From Streptococcus cristatus (lineage in GTDB: Bacteria; Bacillota; Bacilli; Lactobacillales; Streptococcaceae): a DNA stretch of 64,000 bases. A model generated the notes under the pieces. It saw only the letters and a list, made by a program, of their open reading frames with translations. It did not search any database and was not told the origin of the DNA. The position numbers were made by a program, and so were the translations under genes. The DNA lies in contig NZ_KQ969063.1 of NCBI RefSeq assembly GCF_001578775.1, positions 125,089 through 189,088 on the forward strand, in the 5' to 3' direction. Within the stretch, counting starts at the first letter, position 1, and every line of letters starts with the position of its first letter. Below are positions 51,556-58,658 of the stretch, piece by piece.

Positions 51556-52042
51556 ACTTGTCCACCACTTGAGCTTCAAAGTGAGCTGTCTTGTCGTCTA
51601 CATTGGTGATGGTGATCGTGTAGGACTTGTTATTAGTTACATTAAAAGCTTTTTCCCCCTGGTAGCTGACAACAATTCCATCCTGCACTAATTTAATATC
51701 TTTTTGATTATTGGGTAACTCTTCATCAGCATCTTCTGAATGATGGCTTCGAACAAGTTTTTGCCCTTCAACATCATAAAAAATATCGCCATGCATCTCA
51801 AACCAAACTCCTGAACCTGATAATTTAAGCTTATTATTATTATTTTTCTTCAAAATTAATACAGAATAGTATTCCACATCTTGTGTCCGAGGTTTGACTT
51901 TCAGACTAATAGACTGACCAGGTTGTAAGGTATATTTACCAAGATTTTGTGCCCATAAATAAAAGAGAAAAGCAGATGCCAGAACTCCAACAAGTAATAA
52001 ACTACAACCTAAATTCCAATCCCATTGTTTTTTCAAGGTCAT
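51554..52042 (-). CDS. membrane-anchored 162-residue protein, probable immunity protein
   Basis: The N-terminal helix (CSLLLVGVLASAFLFYLWAQ) is followed by a beta-rich outer domain with YTLQPGQSISLKVKPR, and ends in YTITITNVDD...FEAQVVDK. It is the intact homologue of the frameshifted gene at 54328-54824. Its start overlaps a toxin-tail-like frame ending in KEIHK by ATGA, which suggests it is the immunity partner of a lost toxin. No known family recognised. Confidence 0.68.
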   Translation of the reverse strand: MTLKKQWDWNLGCSLLLVGVLASAFLFYLWAQNLGKYTLQPGQSISLKVKPRTQDVEYYSVLILKKNNNNKLKLSGSGVWFEMHGDIFYDVEGQKLVRSHHSEDADEELPNNQKDIKLVQDGIVVSYQGEKAFNVTNNKSYTITITNVDDKTAHFEAQVVDK

Positions 52043-52081
52043 TTGTGAATCTCCTTATAGACCCCATATCGTATTAGGAGT

Positions 52082-52747
52082 CTATCCATTCTGCAATATT
52101 TCATCTTCTTTCCGTTTTCTCCGCTGACCCGACCACCTGATACATAGCAACAATACTATCAGACAAAGAAGCAAATAGACCAAACGAAGGATTCTCATCT
52201 TACCAAGAGCAGATAAGAAGTTTTTCCTTGCATGTCCCACTTCTTGACCTAACTGTTCAATCGTTTTGCCTGTTTCCTCTTTAATAACAGCTGCATTCTT
52301 TGAAATCAAATAATAATTTTGCTCTAAACTAGTAGTATAGGCTCTGGATATTGGTTCATCTAAGAAAAAATATACTCTATCAGCATACTTATCTTCAGAC
52401 AGAGCATAGTATATTTCAACTTCACTATCCCATTTTCTAGGAAAACTAGTTATTCTAATATTTTCATAATCTAGATGCATAATTCCATTTAATACGTCAC
52501 TAGTCCATTCTTCCGCATAGTGGTATAGATTTGCCTTTCTATCTACCATTGGCCAAACCATAACGTACCGACTATGCATAAATTCCTTGGTCAAGACCGA
52601 GTTACTAGCCAGACTGGTCGCACCAATCTCATATACTGACCAAACAAGCACAATGAGCATTAAATACGATTGGGCAGGTTTTGTTTTGAAATATTTCTGA
52701 AGTAACCTAACCTTGGTATCAGTTTCCCTATTCTGTTTTCCAAACAT
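52082..52747 (-). CDS. two-helix membrane protein of the LXG island, unknown
   Basis: A 221-residue protein. One hydrophobic helix is near residues 28-46 (YLMLIVLVWSVYEIGATSL) and a second near 186-204 (LRLVYLLLCLIVLLLCI), so the 140-residue middle part faces outside. The basic tail RRKRKEDE is cytoplasmic. I do not recognise it; position and topology fit another immunity protein. GGGGAG lies 15 bases before the ATG, a long spacing. Confidence 0.6.
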   Translation of the reverse strand: MFGKQNRETDTKVRLLQKYFKTKPAQSYLMLIVLVWSVYEIGATSLASNSVLTKEFMHSRYVMVWPMVDRKANLYHYAEEWTSDVLNGIMHLDYENIRITSFPRKWDSEVEIYYALSEDKYADRVYFFLDEPISRAYTTSLEQNYYLISKNAAVIKEETGKTIEQLGQEVGHARKNFLSALGKMRILRLVYLLLCLIVLLLCIRWSGQRRKRKEDEILQNG

Positions 52748-53103
52748 CTTTAAATTTTACTTCTCCCCAATTCTGTACACTAAAGCGAAACGAATAATCG
52801 TTTTTTCTTCATCCAATCACCTCATTTCTTCCAATTCTTGATTGACTGCTTCAATATTTAGAATGAAATTATAGCTACTTGGCAAATCTTTTGTAGATAT
52901 TCCACACTCCGATTTTCAGTAGGTTATTCAAAATGAGATTGCATTCCCACCTCCTCAACTTATTTTATCTAGTAGTAATTTTGTAAAAATTTTTGTTTAG
53001 TCTCTTCTATCGATTTATAGCCTACAATTTTTCTTGCGCGAGTGCACTCGCCTCGTTCCGTATCTGAATAATACTCATTAACGCATCAATATACGATAGA
53101 TTT
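52748..53103 (-). other. 356 bp of gene debris in the LXG island
   Basis: Minus-strand frames contain short meaningful-looking pieces without starts: DLPSSYNFILNIEAVNQELE (ending near 52822) and YIDALMSIIQIRNEASALAQ (ending near 53017). A ribosome site followed by a six-codon frame is also present. These are likely remains of island genes. No intact gene seen. Confidence 0.5.
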
Positions 53104-53634
53104 TTATTTTTCATTTGGGTACATGGATTGGTAAATATCTTTGAGCATAGCTTTTGCCTCTGCTCTCACCTCATCTGCTATCTTATTTGTAGTCTCATCA
53201 TCAACTTCAATTCTTTCTTGTGACGTGCTATCTATTTTCATATAGCCCACGTATTCCAATTCTAGTTCATTATTAAATTGAAAAGTTGATGTTACATTAG
53301 GAGTGGTACCTATCTTTTTAACTGTAATCATGGTTACTCCATCGTCTGGAGATATAATGGTTACTGGTTGACCTCCTTTGGTCTCTATGCTGGAAATACG
53401 TTCCATCATTTTTACATTGTAGTCATCTATGGAATAACCGGCTTTTCTGACTGCATTCACATAGCGAGTGGAATTCATCAAGATATCTAGTTGTTCATAA
53501 ATTGTTTTTTGTTCATAAGCACGCTTAAAAGCGTCATATTGATAACGCTCATAAGCAAAATAGGAAGGAATAAGGATCAGAAGTAAGGACAAAACAATAG
53601 TCAGGTATTTATAGCGTTTGAATTTAACGAACAT
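53104..53634 (-). CDS. membrane-anchored immunity protein, TipC-like (third paralogue)
   Basis: A 176-residue protein. The N-terminal helix (YLTIVLSLLLILIPSYFAYE) leads to an outer domain with VRKAGYSIDD, equivalent to IRDAGYGIPDD and IRKAGFTIPPD of the paralogues. I start at the ATG at 53634 after AGAGGGG; the longer open frame upstream would overlap the toxin tail. It overlaps the preceding toxin remnant by 11 bases, so it is a former toxin-immunity pair. Confidence 0.7.
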   Translation of the reverse strand: MFVKFKRYKYLTIVLSLLLILIPSYFAYERYQYDAFKRAYEQKTIYEQLDILMNSTRYVNAVRKAGYSIDDYNVKMMERISSIETKGGQPVTIISPDDGVTMITVKKIGTTPNVTSTFQFNNELELEYVGYMKIDSTSQERIEVDDETTNKIADEVRAEAKAMLKDIYQSMYPNEK

Positions 53635-54260
53635 TTGTATCAGCCCCTCTTTCCAAATAGTCAAAAAAGGCTTCCTGATTCTTCTTTTGTTCCTCCTCTG
53701 ACTGACCACGAGTTATAAACATATGGCCTCCTGTACTACCATCTGTTACAATGTAATGAACAATATCTTTACCAACTTTGGTATCTCCTTGCCCCATATT
53801 TTTATAAAACTCTTCAACACGGTTAATCTTATTAGATCCAATTCCCTGATTATAGTCTGCTTGTATTTTAAAAATATCTTTTTGATTCGCATTTTTCATT
53901 AGCTCATAGCTATTAATTGGATCCAAATCTGAGTTAAAGTCAGTATCACCATAACGGCCAGAGTCCACATCACCCTTGAAGAAATTTCATACTTTTCCAT
54001 GGGATAAGGTAGTGAGGCTGTGCTACCTGGGATATTGATTCTGGCAGTATTTCCCACCTCACTTATAGCATGAGCAATTGAGTAAAGATTCAAGTCCCAG
54101 CTTTGTTCAGCAAATGCTGCAAACTGAATTGCTTCATGGGCATAATCTTTAACTGCATGTGAGAAACGATATTAAATGTAGCAATAGACTTCATGCGCTC
54201 TAAGAATGATTCTTTAGCTTCAATAGCCTTTTTGACAGAGGCTAGAGTAGCCATTTAATA
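53624..54260 (-). pseudogene. decayed LXG toxin (frameshifted C-terminal domain with N-terminal scraps)
   Basis: Reading the minus strand, 54150-54260 matches the coiled part of the intact LXG toxin (KKAIEAKESFLERMKSIAT). 53990-54150 matches its toxin domain (YAHEAIQFAAFAEQSW). After a frameshift near 53985, 53624-53980 continues with KGDVDSGRYGDTDFNSDLD and ends RGADTNVR. The aspartate-rich motif and the tail are conserved, but deletions and a shift inactivate it. Confidence 0.78.
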
Positions 54261-54327
54261 GTCACAGTCTCTGGGCGGTCGGTCTGTTACTTGATTGCTA
54301 ATTCTAAGTTGTTGTCAATGTTCTACT

Positions 54328-54824
54328 TTACCTATCCACCACTTGAGCTTCAAAGCGCGCTGGTTTGTCGTCCACATTGGTAATGGTAATCGTGTAGGGG
54401 GTTTCTTCCGTCACCCCAAATACTTCCTTTATTTCCCCTTGAACCACTATTCCATCACTCTCTAAATAGATACTTTTACTCTTATCATTCGGTAAGTCTT
54501 TGCGCTCTGTTCCATCTTTAGAAATAATAATCTCAGTTATTGACTGCTTCTCAACATTATAAACCGTATTACTTCCTTTCATCCCCCAGCCTTTTCGGCC
54601 CGATAATTTTAATTTAGCGTCATCTTTTTTTCTAAAATCAATTCCGAATTATACTCCAGCTGCTCTGTTTTAGAAAAAACTTTCAATTTAACACTTTGAC
54701 CTGGTTGCAGAGTGTACTTACCAATGTTTTTTGCCCATAAATATAGTCCAAAAATGCTAGTTGCTAGGATTAATATTAGCAAGCCACAACCTAATTTCCA
54801 GATTTTTTTCTTCCTATAGGTCAT
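54328..54824 (-). pseudogene. frameshifted homologue of the 162-residue membrane protein
   Basis: The first part (54609-54824) encodes the membrane helix and YTLQPGQSVKLKV. The second (54328-54582 and just upstream) encodes KLKLSGRKGW and ends YTITITNVDD...FEAQVVDR. The break is in a run of seven A on the minus strand (near 54624-54630); eight A would restore one open frame of about 165 residues. The ATG overlaps the stop of the toxin-44-like fragment (ATGA). Confidence 0.78.
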
Positions 54825-54827
54825 TTG

Positions 54828-55150
54828 TAATTCTCCCTATAATCATTAATACCATCTTGAATTGTCTTAGCACTCCTGGATTATCTCCATAATTTCCATT
54901 AATAACGTTCTCTAAATATTTCAAAGGGTTCTTATCTGACCATCCCTGAGCCATTCCTGCACCAACTTTCAAATATGTATCACTAGATTCTAAATAACCT
55001 TTACCAACATAGCCAAAGAGATAATTTCCCAAATAATCAGGCTTCTTCCCTTCTTTCCACTAGCGGCCCCAAATTGAGAAAGGATAGTCTTCTCTGTATG
55101 CTCGGTTTTTTAAGTATAGGGGGTTATTGGTATTTAACTCTTCTACAAAA
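54828..55150 (-). pseudogene. toxin remnants, including a bacterial toxin 44-like tail
   Basis: Minus strand 54828-55060 reads GNYLFGYVGKGYLESSDTYL, then VGAGMAQGW and, after a one-base shift, GINDYRENYK. This resembles the C-terminal bacterial toxin 44 domain (Ntox44) of polymorphic toxins. Upstream at 55065-55150 is a separate piece (VEELNTNNPLYLKNRAYRED, YPFSIWGR). At least two frameshifts are present, so neither piece is functional. Confidence 0.6.
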
Positions 55151-55681
55151 CTAACCATACAAGATTTGATACATCTTTTTAATGAAGCTATTAATCTCAC
55201 TTTGAACAATTTTCAACAAGCGGGCTTCTTCAGATTGTGAGATAGAAACTATTTCTCTTGTTCCCTTAGCATTTTCCTGAGAATAGCTAGAATAAAGTAA
55301 ATTCAGATTTTCATCTAAAACGAAAGCTACATGTGTTTGTTTTTCATTAACTTGTGTAATGAAAAATAACTGGAAATCCTTGGCTTGCTTTTGAGGAGGA
55401 CTAATTTTCAAATGTATATCTCCTTCTATTTCCAGTGGATAAATAACCCCTTCTAACCGAATGGCTCCATCTGGCGGAATGGTAAAGCCTGCTTTGCGAA
55501 TATCAGGTGCGTACTTCTCTGATTCTAGCAAACGATGAAGAACTTCAATTCTATCATTTTTCTCAAAAGCTACTTTCAATGTATTAGATTGTTGAAAATG
55601 ATTGTAAGTGAAATACGAAAGTACTAATACAACCAAAAATAATATTATCAACCATTTAAACTGTTTCAATTTATCTGACAT
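55151..55681 (-). CDS. membrane-anchored immunity protein, TipC-like (fourth paralogue)
   Basis: A 176-residue protein with N-terminal helix (FKWLIILFLVVLVLSYF) and an outer domain containing IRKAGFTIPPD, then FVLDENLNLLYSSY, which aligns with FFLDKKLNLIDSSY of the 171-residue paralogue. It overlaps the end of a toxin-tail remnant (SNVR stop). Same topology and length as the other three, so the domain sits outside the membrane. Confidence 0.72.
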   Translation of the reverse strand: MSDKLKQFKWLIILFLVVLVLSYFTYNHFQQSNTLKVAFEKNDRIEVLHRLLESEKYAPDIRKAGFTIPPDGAIRLEGVIYPLEIEGDIHLKISPPQKQAKDFQLFFITQVNEKQTHVAFVLDENLNLLYSSYSQENAKGTREIVSISQSEEARLLKIVQSEINSFIKKMYQILYG

Positions 55682-55830
55682 TGCTCTCTAAACCTCTTTC
55701 CAGATAGTCAAAAAAGGCTTCCTGATTCTTCTTTTGTTCCTCTTCAACAGTCTTTACCATGCTTTACAAGAAAGGCTTCTACTCTTCCCAGTTCATAATA
55801 TCTCACACTTTGCTCATCGTAATAACACAT
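55668..55830 (-). pseudogene. LXG toxin C-terminal tail remnant
   Basis: Minus strand frames read YYELGRVEAFLVKHGKDC, then after a shift EEEQKKNQEAFFDYLERG, ending SNVR. This matches the last 45 residues of the intact toxin and of the remnant at 53624. It overlaps the following immunity gene by 14 bases. Confidence 0.75.
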
Positions 55831-56514
55831 ACAGCCTTCCGAATCTTTATTTATGATTCTTTTATTATATTTCCTATTTAGAAGCTAGCTGCTGTTTCAT
55901 TTTTTCAAAGAACTGATTCAATTCTGTTTGAACCTGATGTAGTAACTCTTTTTCTTGAGTCTTATCTATTTCAATTTTTTTCCCAGTATCATTTTCCTCT
56001 ATAGACTCATAACTCGAATCAATTAAATTCAATTTTTTATCTAAGAAAAACGCTACATCTGTTTCTTTACCGTTAATCATAGTAGAAAAAAGAACTAGAA
56101 GCTCACTGTCTTCCAAACTAGTCGGTGGGCGTACATCCAAGTTTAATTTCCCAGATATTTTAAGTTTATTTATCCCCCATCGGCGAATCACTGGGTCATC
56201 CGGAATTCCATAGCCAGCATCTCGGATAATATCCTCGTTGTTACCTGCGAGGATACTTGCCAGTAATTCAATTTTATTGGCAGAGGAAAAATCTGGTTCA
56301 GGTTTATCATCTGGCCAAAAGAGCAAGCAAATGGCAAAAGCAGTTATTATCAATAGTAGGATGCTTATTATTTTTTTACGTACCGACATTTCTATCTTCT
56401 CCTCGCTTCAAATAGTCATAAAAATCTTCTTTTGATTTTTTATGCTCATCCGTATCTGCTTGCCATAAAAAATCCCATCTTTTCCCGTGCTTGATAAATT
56501 GTCCACCTGCTGTA
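55831..56514. repeat. 684-bp duplicated toxin-tail/immunity block, copy B
   Basis: Contains the last 46 codons of the intact LXG toxin and the whole cognate immunity gene. Partner of 50756-51439, same orientation. Confidence 0.9.
55874..56389 (-). CDS. membrane-anchored immunity protein of the intact LXG toxin (TipC-like)
   Basis: A 171-residue protein. The N-terminal helix is ISILLLIITAFAICLLFW, followed by an outer domain with IRDAGYGIPDDPVIRRWG, LKISGKLNLDV and a helical, lysine-rich C-terminus. It overlaps the toxin stop by 14 bases, so it is the likely cognate immunity protein. N-terminal anchoring with an external domain is the topology of TipC, which blocks the lipid II-degrading toxin TelC in S. 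intermedius; homology is inferred from topology and context. Confidence 0.75.
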   Translation of the reverse strand: MSVRKKIISILLLIITAFAICLLFWPDDKPEPDFSSANKIELLASILAGNNEDIIRDAGYGIPDDPVIRRWGINKLKISGKLNLDVRPPTSLEDSELLVLFSTMINGKETDVAFFLDKKLNLIDSSYESIEENDTGKKIEIDKTQEKELLHQVQTELNQFFEKMKQQLASK

Positions 56515-57992
56515 TTATTTTCAATAAGGTAATTTAGGAAGTTCCTACCGTTTTCTTTATCACCATTTCCCAAGGTCTGATAAAACTCAGCAATTCGATT
56601 TGTTTCATTTACAGCAATCTCATTGTTATAATTTGCTTGTATTTTAAAAACATTGTTAGGCTGACCATTTTTAGATATTCTATCATAAAGATTTATAGCA
56701 TCTAGATCCGAAGTGAAGTCATTATCATCATATCTTGTTGAATCTACATCTCCTTTGAAGGAACTTTCATATCGTTCTGTATTAATAGGAAGTTCACCTA
56801 TTGTCATAGAATTTCCGAGGGTACTTAGTACGTGAGCCAACAGTTCTTTCATGCCTTCTTTCGTAGATAAGTCTCTATCTCCCCAAGCTTGTTCTGTAAA
56901 CGTTGATAATTGAATAGCTTCATGAGCAAGATCTTTCTTACTAGGAGAAGATCCTTGTTGTTTTTCAATTTTTCTAATAAATAAGTTTACTTCTGCATCT
57001 GAGAAACCATATTCTTCTTTTAATGTTTTTCGTAACTTATCGTTTTTTAATACACCTCCTAAACCAGACCAAGTTGCACGTCCTGTATCCCCAGCATAGA
57101 CTGGCGAGGCAACCAATCTGTTAAATTCATAAATCACTCTCTCTTTAGACCATCCTTTTGTTTCAGCTTTTTCAAGAATTGATTGCTGCAACTGGTATAA
57201 GAGATTTGCTGTTTCAATATCAAAACCATATATATTTACAAAATCATCCACAATAACTTTCTTTTCCTTCTCAGCTTTAGTCACTGGGATATTCTTATCC
57301 AACTTATGTGACTCAATCTTCTGCTCTTTCATCTTCTTGGCCCAACTCATGTCCACACCGTCCGCATAGTAGTTTCCATCACTATCGACAATGATTTCAC
57401 TTAGTTGTGTGGCTCCTTGGATAGCTAGACGAAGAACTTCTAGACTATCACTGAAATATTGGGAGACTTGAGCGACAAAGAACTCCAGCTTTTCAATCTT
57501 CTCTTCCAATTCTTTAATTTGTGATTCAATTTGCGACTCTGCACTAGAAAGAATCACCAGAGATTCCATGTGAGAAACGATATTAAATGTAGCAATAGAC
57601 TTCACCCGCTCTAAGAATGATTCCTTAGCTTCAATAGCCTTTTTGATAGAGGCTAGCTGTTTCTCTCTCAATTCTTTTGTCTTCTTCAGCTGATCCAGAT
57701 CAAGGTTGCCATACTCTGATACCTGAGCATCGGCAATCCTATATGAATTCAACTCCGTTTGAATGTCGTCCACTGCAGCCTGTAGCTTCTTAATGGCAGG
57801 AATGATAATCTCTGAAAAAAGGCCCTTACCTGCTGTATAGGCTGCTCCCATGAGTTCTCCAGAGTCTAGGGCAGCTATTAGGTGGTCACACCCCTGAGAC
57901 AATCGGTCTGTCACCTCATTGGCCACTTGAATATTATTAGCCATAGCCTCCATCAGCTGTGAGGACTCCGATGCACTGTATTTTACTCCCAT
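56376..57992 (-). CDS. type VII secreted LXG-domain toxin, possibly TelC-like
   Basis: A 538-residue effector. The LXG domain occupies about residues 1-230, helical, with YSASESSQLMEAM at the start and LASIKKAIEAKESFLERVKS in the long coiled segment. After a charged linker the C-terminal toxin domain (about 290-538) contains a dense aspartate motif, GDVDSTRYDDNDFTSDLD, at about 414-431. This motif is also kept in the decayed copy at 53624. TelC of S. intermedius (a lipid II phosphatase) is similar in size, needs an aspartate-rich motif, and also has external immunity proteins. Direct homology cannot be proven by eye. The start overlaps the preceding partner gene by 10 bases; AAAGGAA lies upstream. 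Confidence 0.8.
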   Translation of the reverse strand: MGVKYSASESSQLMEAMANNIQVANEVTDRLSQGCDHLIAALDSGELMGAAYTAGKGLFSEIIIPAIKKLQAAVDDIQTELNSYRIADAQVSEYGNLDLDQLKKTKELREKQLASIKKAIEAKESFLERVKSIATFNIVSHMESLVILSSAESQIESQIKELEEKIEKLEFFVAQVSQYFSDSLEVLRLAIQGATQLSEIIVDSDGNYYADGVDMSWAKKMKEQKIESHKLDKNIPVTKAEKEKKVIVDDFVNIYGFDIETANLLYQLQQSILEKAETKGWSKERVIYEFNRLVASPVYAGDTGRATWSGLGGVLKNDKLRKTLKEEYGFSDAEVNLFIRKIEKQQGSSPSKKDLAHEAIQLSTFTEQAWGDRDLSTKEGMKELLAHVLSTLGNSMTIGELPINTERYESSFKGDVDSTRYDDNDFTSDLDAINLYDRISKNGQPNNVFKIQANYNNEIAVNETNRIAEFYQTLGNGDKENGRNFLNYLIENNTAGGQFIKHGKRWDFLWQADTDEHKKSKEDFYDYLKRGEDRNVGT

Positions 57993-58342
57993 GGTAAAGA
58001 GTTCCTTTCTTTCGTCAATCTTTCTCGATTTTCATCTAATTTTTGCCGAACTTTCCTTGTTTGTTTGGAAACATTGTCCAACTCTTGCTCTACGTAGCTG
58101 TCAATTGTTTGTTGCAAGGCTTGGTTTTCTTCCCATATTTTACGATTGGTATGGCTTGTCTCTGATACGGGATCTATCAAGTTTTCTATTTGGGCATTTA
58201 TCGTCCAGATATCTGCACGAAAATCCATTACCTTCTCTTCGTAGCGTCTTTTGATAACTAAAAGATCTTCTTCTTGATTCTCAAGCTGGATGATTTGCTT
58301 ATATAATTGTTCACGTTTTTCTTGATTTTTATCTTTTATCAT
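57983..58342 (-). CDS. LXG-associated targeting protein (DUF3958-like)
   Basis: A 119-residue, almost entirely helical and charged protein with two long coiled segments (EKREQLYKQIIQLENQEEDL and QLDNVS...VRQKLDENRERLTKERN). Size, helicity and position before an LXG gene fit the DUF3958/Lap partners that bind the LXG domain and take it to the type VII machine. The ATG at 58342 overlaps the previous stop (TGATG) and follows GGAG. Confidence 0.68.
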   Translation of the reverse strand: MIKDKNQEKREQLYKQIIQLENQEEDLLVIKRRYEEKVMDFRADIWTINAQIENLIDPVSETSHTNRKIWEENQALQQTIDSYVEQELDNVSKQTRKVRQKLDENRERLTKERNSLPWE

Positions 58343-58617
58343 CAGTTGCTCCAACGTTGTGCCTGCTCTATATCGCGTTTCTCAATTTTTTCAGCAATTT
58401 CTGGAAATTTATTAGCCTGAGTTAAGACGGCCGAACTGAAGTCACTGACAGCCTGCAACATTTGATTGCAGGCTTGACGACCAGCTTCCATTCCAGCAAT
58501 ATCACTTGTATAGCCAAATTCAACTTGATTGTTCCTGAAGGCTGAAGTATCCACTCCTACTAATTCACTAATTGCGGAACTTGCTGCGATAGTATCTGAA
58601 GAAATCTTCCCTGACAT
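58342..58617 (-). CDS. small WXG100-like LXG partner (DUF3130/TIGR04197 type)
   Basis: A 91-residue helical protein beginning MSGKISSDTIAASSAISELV, with a central SDIAGMEAGRQACNQMLQ and a second helix FSSAVLTQANKFPEIAEKIE. It lacks a WXG motif but has the helical-hairpin length of ESX-like proteins. Such proteins (SACOL2603 family, Lap) form a complex with the LXG domain. First gene of the toxin cluster, only 41 bases after the pbp1b stop, with AGGTAGGG ahead of the ATG. Confidence 0.75.
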   Translation of the reverse strand: MSGKISSDTIAASSAISELVGVDTSAFRNNQVEFGYTSDIAGMEAGRQACNQMLQAVSDFSSAVLTQANKFPEIAEKIEKRDIEQAQRWSN

Positions 58618-58658
58618 CTAGTATTCCCTACCTTTCGTTCTAATTGTTAGGCAATTTC

